A stretch of DNA of 57,549 nt from Agathobacter sp. GTDB taxonomy: Bacteria > Bacillota > Clostridia > Lachnospirales > Lachnospiraceae. The stretch covers positions 1-57,549 of the forward strand of contig JALEKN010000063.1 in NCBI GenBank assembly GCA_022769125.1, written 5' to 3'. The notes under the pieces were generated by a model. It made no database searches. It had not been told where the DNA came from and saw nothing but the letters and a program-made list of their open reading frames with translations. Below are positions 8,750-18,400 of this stretch, piece after piece (position 1 is the first letter of the stretch; the number at the start of each line of letters is the position of its first letter). Both the position numbers and the translations under genes were made by a program.

Positions 8750-9973
8750 ATGAAGGAAAAAGTTGTTTTGGCTTACTCCGGTGGACTTGACACCACCGCA
8801 ATCATTCCGTGGTTGAAAGAACAATACGATTACGAGGTAATCTGCTGCTGTATCAATTGCGGACAGGGAGAAGAACTTGATGGCCTTGAGGAGCGTGCAA
8901 AGCTCTCCGGCGCATCCAAGTTATATATTGAAGATATCACCGATGAATTCTGCGATGATTATATCGTTCCATGTGTACAGGCCGGTGCTGTATATGAGCA
9001 CAAATATCTGCTCGGAACCTCTATGGCCCGTCCTGGCATTGCAAAAAAGCTGGTTGAGATTGCAAGAAAAGAAAACGCCGTTGCAATCTGCCACGGTGCA
9101 ACCGGAAAGGGCAATGACCAGATCCGTTTCGAGCTTGGTATCAAGGCTTTAGCTCCGGATATCAAAGTAATCGCGCCTTGGCGCCAGGATAACTGGCAGA
9201 TGGATTCAAGAGAGGCCGAGATTGAATACTGCAAGGCACACGGAATTGATCTTCCATTCTCAACTGACAGCAGCTACAGCCGTGACCGTAACTTATGGCA
9301 TATCAGCCATGAGGGTCTTGAGCTTGAAGATCCATCCCTCGAGCCAAACTATGAGCACCTTCTTGTTCTTACCTGTCCACCGGAAAAGGCTCCGGATGAG
9401 GCTGAGTATGTAACCATGACTTTTGAAAAGGGTGTTCCTACTTCCGTAAACGGCAAGGAAATGAAGGTGTCTGATATCATCCGAGAGTTGAATCGTCTTG
9501 GCGGCAAGCACGGCATCGGCATCGTTGACATCGTTGAAAATCGTGTTGTCGGAATGAAATCCCGTGGTGTATATGAAACACCGGGCGGAACTATTCTCAT
9601 GGAGGCTCATGACCAGCTCGAGGAGCTGTGCCTCGACCGTGCTACCATGGAGGTAAAAAAGGAAATGGGCAACAAACTCGCTCAGGTTGTTTACGAGGGC
9701 AAATGGTTTACTCCGCTTCGTGAGGCGATTCAGGCATTTGTAGAATCTACTCAGGAATATGTGACCGGTGAAGTAAAATTCAAGCTTTACAAAGGAAATA
9801 TCATCAAAGCCGGAACTACTTCCCCATACTCTCTCTACAGTGAGTCCCTTGCAAGCTTTACAACCGGAGATCTCTATGATCACCATGATGCAGATGGTTT
9901 CATCACTTTATTCGGACTTCCGCTTAAAGTTCGTGCAATGAAGCTTCAGGAAGTAAAGAACAACCAGAAATAA
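8750..9973 (+). CDS. argG: Argininosuccinate synthase
   Basis: A 407-residue ATP-dependent ligase joining citrulline and aspartate. The N-terminal PP-loop AYSGGLDTT (residues 8-16) is intact, followed by family blocks GATGKGNDQIRFE and SREAEIEYC. The frame is open 19 codons upstream, but AAAGGGTG before the ATG at 8750 fixes the start at MKEKVVLAYSGG. It is transcribed alone, divergent from argC, and ends at a strong terminator; argH is not in this window. Confidence 0.97.
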   Translation: MKEKVVLAYSGGLDTTAIIPWLKEQYDYEVICCCINCGQGEELDGLEERAKLSGASKLYIEDITDEFCDDYIVPCVQAGAVYEHKYLLGTSMARPGIAKKLVEIARKENAVAICHGATGKGNDQIRFELGIKALAPDIKVIAPWRQDNWQMDSREAEIEYCKAHGIDLPFSTDSSYSRDRNLWHISHEGLELEDPSLEPNYEHLLVLTCPPEKAPDEAEYVTMTFEKGVPTSVNGKEMKVSDIIRELNRLGGKHGIGIVDIVENRVVGMKSRGVYETPGGTILMEAHDQLEELCLDRATMEVKKEMGNKLAQVVYEGKWFTPLREAIQAFVESTQEYVTGEVKFKLYKGNIIKAGTTSPYSLYSESLASFTTGDLYDHHDADGFITLFGLPLKVRAMKLQEVKNNQK

Positions 9974-9987
9974 GAAATCCAGGTTAC

Positions 9988-10019
9988 AAAAAACGGATGC
10001 CAGATGGCATCCGTTTTTT
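9988..10019. terminator. Bidirectional terminator argG / DUF2225 gene
   Basis: A 14-bp stem (AAAAAACGGATGCC and its complement) with loop AGAT. It carries T6 on both strands, so it can end argG on the plus strand and the DUF2225 gene on the minus strand. Confidence 0.9.
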
Positions 10020-10046
10020 CGTTATATAACATTTTTTCTTTTCCTG

Positions 10047-10916
10047 CTATCTGGCGCTTCTGAGCTTGGCTACAATTTCCTCCTTCAGATCCAGCCCCCG
10101 ATTCTTGATATTGCTTCCCGCACTTCTTGATGTCAGGAGTCTTGAAAGGAAACGATAGGAATCCTCATACTTGTCCAATGCAAATGCCATCTCTGCCAGA
10201 AGAAGATCCATTGTATTCTGATCCATGCCGCAAATTGGAAATGATTCACTCGCGATTGCTTTGATAAGACCATCATATGCCTGCGCATAATAAGTTTTCT
10301 CATCCGCTTTGCATTTCTTTACAACATCAGAATCCTCTTCATTGCCGTTTTTTATAAGTTCTTCTGTTTTACCTCTGCAAAGCCACGCCAGTTTCAGGCA
10401 GGTATAAGCCTTCTCGCTGGTCGATCCCTTCTTGATTATCGTATTGAACAAAGACAGCTTATGATGTTCAATCGCATAGTCGTAATCAAAAGTCTCCGGA
10501 AGATCAAGTGTCGTTGCGGTAAATTTGGAAGATACACCTTCCCGGATAAGCTTGATCTGCAATGAGGAAAGATGTTCAAAATAACGGCTCATCGCAGTAT
10601 ATCCGCAGTAAGGACAAGAGATCACATCATATTTGAGTGTATCAATATACTGAAAACGTGGGCGTAAGTCCTTGTCCGGATCCAGCCTGCGCAACTTAGA
10701 GGACTTTACCGATCTTGTCTTAAACTGGCGGTCGCACACAGTACAGCAAATGGTGCGTTCCAGCAGAAAATCCTTCTCGTCCGGTTCTGCCGGCTTAGAT
10801 AAGCCATCCGCTTCGGCATTCTTCGCATTCTTCGCATCCTTCTTGTCCTCTCCATACAGGTCAACCTTGCCGGATACATCCAGCCCAAACTTCTCTAACC
10901 CATCAAAAATATTCAT
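10047..10916 (-). CDS. DUF2225 family protein
   Basis: A 289-residue cytoplasmic protein of the DUF2225 family, function unknown. Two Cys-x2-Cys knuckles are visible, CTVCDRQF (about residue 58) and CPYCGYTA (about 99), which together may bind one metal. The second half is helical and TPR-like. The N-terminus is rich in Lys, Asp and Ala. It follows glnS after 14 bases and is followed by the shared terminator, so it is probably cotranscribed with glnS. Confidence 0.8.
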   Translation of the reverse strand: MNIFDGLEKFGLDVSGKVDLYGEDKKDAKNAKNAEADGLSKPAEPDEKDFLLERTICCTVCDRQFKTRSVKSSKLRRLDPDKDLRPRFQYIDTLKYDVISCPYCGYTAMSRYFEHLSSLQIKLIREGVSSKFTATTLDLPETFDYDYAIEHHKLSLFNTIIKKGSTSEKAYTCLKLAWLCRGKTEELIKNGNEEDSDVVKKCKADEKTYYAQAYDGLIKAIASESFPICGMDQNTMDLLLAEMAFALDKYEDSYRFLSRLLTSRSAGSNIKNRGLDLKEEIVAKLRSAR

Positions 10917-10930
10917 GTTTTCTCCTTGTC

Positions 10931-12601
10931 TTATAACTTAAATGAACTCTTCAAGGACACAATACGGTTAAATACTGGCTGTCCCGGCTCAGAGTCCTTT
11001 ACATCCGCACAGAAAAATCCCTGACGGACAAACTGAAAACTATCATATGCTCTTGCTTCTGCAAGCGCCGGCTCCACCATACAATGATCCAATACGGTAA
11101 GAGAATTCAGGTTCAGATTTAAGCTTCCGTCCTCATTGTATACGCCAAGCTCTTCGTTGACGATATTCTCATATAAACGTATCGTAACCTGCTTTGCGTG
11201 TGCCGCAGATACCCAGTGGATCGTTCCCTTTACCTTTCTGCCATCCGGGCTGTTTCCGCCCTTAGATGCAGGATCATAGGTACAGTGAATCAGCGTGATA
11301 TTACCGTTCTCATCCTTCTCAAAGCTTTCACACTTTACAAAATATGCGTTCATCAGGCGCACCTCATTCCCCGGGAACATACGGAAGTATTTCTTTGGAG
11401 GCTCCTCCATAAAGTCATCACGTTCAATATAGAGTTCACGCGAAAATGGCACCTGTCTGCTGCCAAGCTCCGGATTCTCCAAATTGTTCTCAACAGTAAG
11501 ATATTCTGTTTCTCCCTCCGGATAGTTGTCGATCACAACCTTTACCGGATCAAGAACCGCCATCATGCGGGAGCGCTTCATCTTCAAATCCTCGCGGATG
11601 CAATACTCGAGCATCGCATAATCTACAGAGCTGTTTGCTTTGGAGATACCACAAAGATCCACAAACTTCTGGATAGCCTCCGGGGTATAACCACGGCGGC
11701 GGAGTGCTGCAATGCTGACAAGGCGTGGGTCATCCCATCCGTCAACGATCTTGTCCTCAACAAGCTTCTTGATATATCGCTTACCGGTAACAACGTTTGT
11801 CAGATACATCTTGGCAAACTCAATCTGCTTTGGTGTCTCCTCAGGTGAATTCTTATAGCCAAGTTCCATAACCACCCAGTCATATAGTGGTCTGTGGTCC
11901 TCAAATTCCAATGTACAAATGGAATGGGTGATTCCCTCAATCGCATCCTCAATCGGATGTGCAAAGTCATACATCGGGTAGATACACCACTTGTCCCCGG
12001 TGTTGTGATGGGTCATATGAGCTACACGGTAAAGGATCGGGTCACGCATATTGATATTGGAAGATGCCATATCGATTCTGGCGCGCAATACCTTGCTGCC
12101 ATCCTCAAACTCTCCGTTCTTCATGCTTTCAAACAGCGCAAGATTCTCCTCTACGCTTCTGGCCGCATACGGATCATCCTTTCCCGGCTCGGTAAGAGTG
12201 CCACGATACTCACGGATCTCATCCGCGGATAAATCGGATACATATGCTTTTCCCTTCTAGATCAGCTTGATTGCTGCTTCGTACATCTGGTCAAAAGAGT
12301 TGGATGCATAGAACAGATTAGCCCCGTAATCAGCTCCCAGCCACTTAACATCTGCCTGGATTGACTCTACGAACTCTGTCTTCTCATTGGTCGGATTGGT
12401 ATCATCAAACCGGAAATTAAACTGCCCGTTATATTTCTTTGCCAAACCATAGTTAAGTAAGATGGACTTGGCATGTCCAATGTGCAGATATCCATTCGGC
12501 TCCGGTGGGAAACGTGTCCTTACCGTCGTGCAATGTCCCTCCGCTAAGTCTTTCTCGATGATCTGCTCAATAAAATTCTTGGATACTACTTCATTTTCCA
12601 T
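10931..12601 (-). pseudogene. glnS: Glutaminyl-tRNA synthetase interrupted by in-frame TAG
   Basis: A 556-codon glnS frame carrying one amber codon, number 115, at 12259-12257. The first part ([10 protein letters not shown] start at 12601, GGAGG seven bases upstream) has [14 protein letters not shown] with the HIGH box at 40-43. After the stop the same frame continues without a lesion: [37 protein letters not shown], then the C-terminal beta-barrel anticodon domain. The expected sequence at the stop is LI-x-KGKAYV with x usually charged or polar. The usual MSKR signature reads VVTGKR here, as I recall for clostridial homologues. Neither part alone would make an active enzyme. It could be a recent nonsense mutation, a sequencing error, or a readthrough site; downstream in-frame initiation (ATG 12124) has no good ribosome binding site. 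Confidence 0.85.
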
Positions 12602-12649
12602 TTCTTTTCCTCCACCGCTCCGCTTCGCCGCCGGAGCCATCATAGTGCA

Positions 12650-12685
12650 AAACGAGGCTGATGCACGCATGCAACAACCTCGTTT
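12650..12685 (-). promoter_or_regulatory. Leader hairpin of glnS
   Basis: An 8-bp stem (AAACGAGG with CCTCGTTT) encloses a 20-base loop containing a GCATGC self-complementary core. It lies in the transcribed leader between the glnS promoter and start codon. There is no U-tract, so it is not an intrinsic terminator. Function unknown. Confidence 0.4.
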
Positions 12686-12698
12686 CTGCGATATTCCC

Positions 12699-12727
12699 AT
12701 TATAAAATCCAACACAGTCCTTGTCAA
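12699..12727 (-). promoter_or_regulatory. Consensus sigma-A promoter for glnS
   Basis: A perfect TTGACA, 17-base spacer and TATAAT on the minus strand, about 100 bases upstream of the glnS ATG. It implies strong transcription of the interrupted gene. Confidence 0.85.
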
Positions 12728-12787
12728 CTCTCATTGCTGACGAATCCGAAAATCTGCATGCCGGATATTGTCTGCTTTCATACTGCG

Positions 12788-14233
12788 TTATACTTCTTCT
12801 GCTTTATCCCAAAAATGCTCCTCAAGTTCCTGGGAAGAATCTCTCAAATGATTGATCTCATCGGATAACCGGAATACATTCTCGGTCTGATTTACGATAT
12901 TGGTTCCGATCTCAGATGCCATCGCAGCATTCTCCTCGGAGGTAGCAGCCACCGTATTTAATTCCCGCTGGATATCATCAAACTCATTTTGTACTTTGCG
13001 GATGATCTCATACTCATCCTTAACAATAGCAGTAGCTTCATCCGCCGAGCTGTTTACCACTTCAAACTGTCCGATCAGCTGATCCATCTGCTCTGAACTT
13101 ACTCTCGCCGCATCGGCCCCCGCCATGATTTTCTCTGCGACACCGTTTACCGTATCCGTAAGGGTTGTAATGATCTGCTTGATGCTCTCTGCCGACTTGC
13201 GGCTATCTTCAGACAACACACGGATCTGCTCTGCCACGACCGCAAATCCCTTTCCGTGCTCTCCTGCTCTTGCTGCCTCGATGGACGCATTCAAAGACAG
13301 AAGGTTTGTCTGTCCCGCGATTGCATTGATGTCATTGAGGATACCGGTGATTTCCTCCATCTGTCCAAGCAAGCCGGCGGTTGCATCGCTCGCAGCGCTG
13401 ACTGTATGCGACATCTCAAGCATGGAATCCTTAACCTCTCTTGCCTCTTTGTTGCCCTTTTCCACTGCTGCAGTAACTACTCCGAAGCTTTCCTCGATCT
13501 GTTTTGCATAATCGGAGTTCCTGTCAATATATTCCCGCGACATATCCAGCTTCTCGCTGACCTTCGAAATTGCATGGCTTGACTCATCGACTACCTGTTC
13601 CATCTGTTCTGCCGAAGTCTTTACCATCTGGGCATGTGCTGTCACCGCATCTACCTGCTGCCCGCACGCGATGATATCTTTATTCAGCTTCTCCGCGATC
13701 TGGTTGGCAACAATTCCGTTATTTTTTACCTCATCCAATGCCGTCTGTGCCTGCGAATGCTTGTCCTGCCCTGCCTGGGTTCCCAGATACAAAAGGACAG
13801 CCGTTGCAATCCACAACACAATCTTTGACGTTGCCGCAATCACATTCGTATCAATCGTGTCAGGGTAAATGAACATCACCGCTATGACCGGAATCATAAA
13901 TGCAATTGAATAATATTTAACAATCTTTTTGTCAAAATACCGCACCGACATACCAAGCGTGACAAAGCTTGCAACGAATGTGACCGAATTGCCTCCGCAC
14001 AATGCAGAATACACCAGCATCGCGTAGGATGGAATTAAAACGATTATCATTGCCTTTGCAAAATCACTGATCTTAAGAACCTTTGCCACCACTACAATCA
14101 AAAGTGTCACCCAGAGTACCGCGCAGCACGCGACCGTCTTTGCCGATACGCCGTATGACCATACCGTTGTGGCGGTAAGTGCTAGTACACAGCCAAGTAC
14201 CACCCACAAATTCGCCTTATGTACTTTATTCAT
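12788..14233 (-). CDS. Methyl-accepting chemotaxis protein without ligand domain
   Basis: A 481-residue receptor. The first 160 residues are about five or six closely spaced membrane helices with no sizeable extracellular domain. There is no evident HAMP; a coiled coil leads to the MCP signalling domain, whose hairpin tip ([20 protein letters not shown]) is fully conserved. The C-terminus (HFWDKAEEV) lacks an NWETF-type CheR docking peptide. The membrane block may sense something in the membrane, such as redox or energy state, as proposed for other receptors of this layout. It has its own promoter and no chemotaxis neighbours. Confidence 0.92.
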   Translation of the reverse strand: MNKVHKANLWVVLGCVLALTATTVWSYGVSAKTVACCAVLWVTLLIVVVAKVLKISDFAKAMIIVLIPSYAMLVYSALCGGNSVTFVASFVTLGMSVRYFDKKIVKYYSIAFMIPVIAVMFIYPDTIDTNVIAATSKIVLWIATAVLLYLGTQAGQDKHSQAQTALDEVKNNGIVANQIAEKLNKDIIACGQQVDAVTAHAQMVKTSAEQMEQVVDESSHAISKVSEKLDMSREYIDRNSDYAKQIEESFGVVTAAVEKGNKEAREVKDSMLEMSHTVSAASDATAGLLGQMEEITGILNDINAIAGQTNLLSLNASIEAARAGEHGKGFAVVAEQIRVLSEDSRKSAESIKQIITTLTDTVNGVAEKIMAGADAARVSSEQMDQLIGQFEVVNSSADEATAIVKDEYEIIRKVQNEFDDIQRELNTVAATSEENAAMASEIGTNIVNQTENVFRLSDEINHLRDSSQELEEHFWDKAEEV

Positions 14234-14274
14234 AATTTTCTCCTTCGTTGTCCCGATAACTAAAATTTTTACAG

Positions 14275-14302
14275 ATTATACCATATTTAGTATACTTATG
14301 AA
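14275..14302 (-). promoter_or_regulatory. Predicted promoter of the chemotaxis receptor
   Basis: TATAAT with a weak TTCATA 16 bases upstream, about 40 bases before the receptor start. Confidence 0.5.
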
Positions 14303-14346
14303 AGGTCCTGCCTGCGAGAAATTTCGCTCAAAAAAAGTCAGGACGC

Positions 14347-15228
14347 TTATTTCGGCTGCACATGTGTATGCGTAAACAGGTGATCCTGACAGTACTCATA
14401 ATTACCCGCGCATTTAGAGCAGTAGCGGAAGGTAAGTGTCGGATCATCCAATTCCGTTCTTCCGCAGATCGCACACTTATGCTTTGCAATCCCGGAACCC
14501 GGTCTCGGCTGTGAAAACTGTGCATGGAACTGTTTCTGCCTGCGCTTCTGCTTCATGGAAACATGGTGTTTGCAGGCATGTACAAACACGATAAGGTTCA
14601 CAAATGCCAGCACGATCTCGGTGCTGAACATAATGCCGTACATCCAGCCCATCTTAAAATAAGAATATACTTCATATGCCAGTTCGATCACATAAAGGAT
14701 CGTCAGCCATTTCATCCGGATCGGAAGTACAAAATACAGACGTACCTCTGCTTCCGGCATCAGAAGTCCAAGCAGTAAATACAGCGAGAACAGAATGTAG
14801 TACATTGTCAGGTAGATTGGAAGTCCCGATACCATTCCGTCATACATCACACGCACGCCACACAGATACGAGATTCCGCCAATCAAAAGACCTCCGATAT
14901 CACTGATTAAGATTCCCCCCCAGAAATAGACATTCATGCGGAAGGAGCCAAGTGCATATTCGAGATTCTGTCCAAGCATCAGCAAGCATAGAATAAACAG
15001 AAGGGACCAGAAACTAAGTCCGCTTGTCGGAACAAACACCCAGGTCACCAGCCGCCAGATCTGTCCGTGGAAAATATGTGCAGCCGAGAAATCCAGGTAA
15101 CTCATTATCGTTGACAGACCGGCTGCCTCAAGAATGTAGCCGATCAGGTTTGCAAAAATCATATATCGCGTAATATTCGGAATTGCATATCGTCCGAATT
15201 TGCGTTCCAGTTTGTCCATCCAATTCAT
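14347..15228 (-). CDS. Rhomboid-like membrane protein with C-terminal zinc-binding motif
   Basis: A 293-residue protein with about six membrane helices over residues 20-220. Rhomboid-like features are FHGQIWRLVTWVFVP and LFILCLLMLGQNLEYALGSFRMNVYF. I find no GxSG serine motif nor the paired histidine, so it is probably a catalytically dead rhomboid relative. After a basic stretch (KQKRRQKQFHAQ) comes a cytosolic Cys/His cluster, CAICG, CSKCAG, CQDH and HTH, that could bind one or two zinc ions. It has its own promoter, divergent from the large activase gene. Function unknown. Confidence 0.75.
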   Translation of the reverse strand: MNWMDKLERKFGRYAIPNITRYMIFANLIGYILEAAGLSTIMSYLDFSAAHIFHGQIWRLVTWVFVPTSGLSFWSLLFILCLLMLGQNLEYALGSFRMNVYFWGGILISDIGGLLIGGISYLCGVRVMYDGMVSGLPIYLTMYYILFSLYLLLGLLMPEAEVRLYFVLPIRMKWLTILYVIELAYEVYSYFKMGWMYGIMFSTEIVLAFVNLIVFVHACKHHVSMKQKRRQKQFHAQFSQPRPGSGIAKHKCAICGRTELDDPTLTFRYCSKCAGNYEYCQDHLFTHTHVQPK

Positions 15229-15299
15229 AGGTTCACTCTCCGATTTGCTTTATAGTTGTACCATCTGCCGATCAATCCGCCGGGTTTTGCACAGTGTCC

Positions 15300-15328
15300 A
15301 TTATACGGACTCTTTGCCGTTTTTGCAA
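15300..15328 (-). promoter_or_regulatory. Predicted promoter of the rhomboid-like gene
   Basis: TTGCAA, 17-base spacer, TATAAT on the minus strand, 72 bases upstream of the start. Confidence 0.7.
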
Positions 15329-15371
15329 TGAATCCTTTCTATAGTTCATAAAAACTTTAGAAATATCGGCG

Positions 15372-15400
15372 TTGTTTTTTGTCATATGGTGTCGTATAAT
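15372..15400 (+). promoter_or_regulatory. Predicted promoter of the activase fusion gene
   Basis: TTGTTT, 17-base spacer, TATAAT, 73 bases upstream of the ATG at 15473. Confidence 0.6.
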
Positions 15401-15472
15401 GTTATGTACTTGTTTGGATAAACATTTTAATAAGAAGAAAAATCCTTTTTTCATCTATGGAGGATCGTATAC

Positions 15473-18400
15473 ATGCAAAATCAAAACCTATACAAATTGG
15501 GAATTGACATCGGATCTACCACGGTAAAGGTGGCTTTACTTGACATGGATAACCAGTTGATCTTTTCCGATTATGAACGCCATTATGCCAACATTCAGGA
15601 GACCTTGTCCTCCCTTCTTCAAAAGGCACATGATATCGTTGGTGACTGCACCGTCACCCCGATGATCACGGGCTCCGGCGGACTTACGCTCGCAAAGCAT
15701 CTTGACGTTCCTTTTGTGCAGGAGGTTATCTCTGTATCGACTGCGCTTTCTTTTTATGCCCCGCAGACTGATGTAGCCATTGAGCTTGGCGGTGAGGATG
15801 CCAAGATCATCTACTTCGAGGGTGGCAATGTCGAACAGCGTATGAACGGAATCTGTGCCGGTGGTACCGGTTCCTTTATCGATCAGATGGCAGCTCTCAT
15901 CCAGACGGATGCATCCGGGCTGAATGAATATGCCAAGAATTACAAAGCAATCTATCCGATTGCAGCGCGCTGCGGTGTATTTGCCAAGACCGACATCCAG
16001 CCGCTCATCAACGAGGGAGCTACCCGCGAGGATCTTTCCGCTTCCATCTTTCAGGCGGTTGTCAACCAGACAATCAGCGGCCTTGCCTGTGGCAAACCGA
16101 TTCGTGGGCACGTAGCGTTTCTCGGCGGTCCGCTTCACTTTTTATCCGAGCTTAAGGCAGCGTTCATCCGCACGTTAAATCTCGACGATGAGCATGCGAT
16201 CACGCCGGACAACTCCCATCTGTTTGCGGCGATCGGTTCCGCATTGAATTACAAGGAGGATGTGACCGCATCCCTTACCGATATGATCAGCCGGCTTTCC
16301 GCCGGAATCAAGATGGACTTTGAGGTTGCGCGCTTAGAGCCGCTTTTTGCAGATCAGGCCTCATATGACGCCTTCACTGAGCGCCATGGGAACAACCACG
16401 TAGAGACATCTGATCTGTCTTCCTACAAGGGAAACTGCTACCTCGGTATCGATGCAGGCTCAACTACGACCAAGATCGCGCTTGTATCCGAGGATGGCAA
16501 GCTTTTATATTCTTTTTACAGCAATAATAACGGAAGCCCGCTTGCCACAGCAATCCGCTCTATTCAGGAGATCTATGAAAAGCTTCCTGCGGACGCACAT
16601 ATCGTCCACTCCTGCTCCACCGGTTACGGAGAGGCGCTGTTAAAGGCAGCTCTCATGTTGGATGACGGCGAGGTAGAGACGGTTGCACACTACTATGCCG
16701 CTGCTTTTTTCGATCCGAAGGTTGACTGCATCCTTGACATCGGCGGTCAGGATATGAAGTGCATCAAGATCAAGAACCAGACCGTTGATTCCGTACAGCT
16801 TAACGAAGCATGTTCTTCCGGCTGCGGTTCCTTCATTGAGACATTTGCAAAGTCCCTAAACTACTCCGTTCAGGACTTTGCCAAGGAGGCACTTTTCGCA
16901 AAGCATCCAATCGACCTTGGAACACGCTGTACCGTATTTATGAACTCAAAAGTTAAGCAGGCACAGAAGGAAGGAGCAAGCGTTGCGGACATTTCTGCCG
17001 GACTTGCCTACTCCGTTATCAAGAATGCTCTCTTTAAAGTTATCAAACTCTCCGATGCCAAGGACCTCGGTGAGAATATCGTTGTGCAGGGTGGTACGTT
17101 CTACAATGATGCTGTTTTGCGCAGCTTCGAAAAGATTGCAGGCGTACATGCTACCCGTCCGGACATTGCCGGTATCATGGGTGCATTCGGTGCTGCCCTG
17201 ATTGCAAGGGAACGTCACGAGGCCGATTATCAGACAACCATGCTCTCCATTGAACAGATCAACGCTCTCTCCTACACCACGAAGCTTGCGCGTTGTCAGG
17301 GGTGTACGAACCATTGTCTGCTTACGATCAATAAGTTTTCCGACAACCGCCAGTACATTACCGGCAACCGTTGTGAGCGTGGACTTGGAAAGGAAAAGAA
17401 TAAAGAAAATATTCCGAATCTTTTTGAATATAAGAATAAGCGTATTTTTGACTACACGCCGCTTTCCGCCGAGGAAGCAGCACGCGGCACCGTAGGTATT
17501 CCGCGTGTGCTCAATATGTACGAAAACTATCCGTTCTGGGCAACCTTCTTCACGAAGCTCGGATTCTCTGTGGTACTCTCACCGCAGTCAACCCGCAAGA
17601 TTTATGAGCTAGGTATTGATTCCATCCCAAGTGAATCCGAATGCTACCCGGCCAAACTTGCCCACGGTCATATTGCATGGCTCGTCCACCAGAATGTGGA
17701 TTTTATCTTCTACCCAGCCATCCCATATGAACGCAAGGAGTTCCCGGATGCCAACAACCACTACAATTGCCCGATCGTCACCTCCTACTCGGAGAACATC
17801 AAGAACAATGTTGATGAGATCACAAACGGCAATGTACGGTTCTACAACCCGTTTATGGCATTTACCAGCGAGGAGACCATATCCAAACAGCTTGTTGCCT
17901 GCTTTGGTGCACCGGAATTTGCGATCCCGGAGGCAGAGATCCGCGATGCGGTAAGCGAGGCATGGAAGGAGCTTGAGGTCACACACCTTGAGATGCAGAA
18001 AAAGGGCGAGGAAGTCCTTCATTATATGGAAGAGACCGGTCGCAGAGGTATCGTCCTTGCCGGTCGTCCGTACCATATAGACCCGGAGATCAACCACGGT
18101 ATTCCGGAGCTGATCAACAGCTACGGCATCTGTGTGCTGACCGAGGATTCCGTCTCACACCTTGGCAACCTGGAGCGCCCACTTATCGTCATGGACCAGT
18201 GGATGTATCACTCCAGACTGTATTCTGCTGCCAATTATGTCAAGACGCGCGATGATCTGGATCTCATCCAGCTCAACTCATTCGGCTGCGGACTTGATGC
18301 CGTAACCACGGACTGTGTCAGCGACATCCTGACCGGCTCCGGCAAGATCTATAGCTGTTTAAAGATCGACGAGGTAAATAACCTCGGTGCCGCGAGAATC

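Noticed and set aside
10931-12124. C-terminal part of glnS as an independent gene starting at ATG 12124
   Set aside because: The frame continues upstream to the TAG with conserved GlnRS sequence, no ribosome binding site is correctly spaced before 12124, and the fragment lacks the HIGH-bearing fold.
12257-12259. General reassignment of TAG to an amino acid in this organism
   Set aside because: Several neighbouring genes end naturally at TAG directly before the next ribosome binding site or terminator, so TAG is a working stop here.
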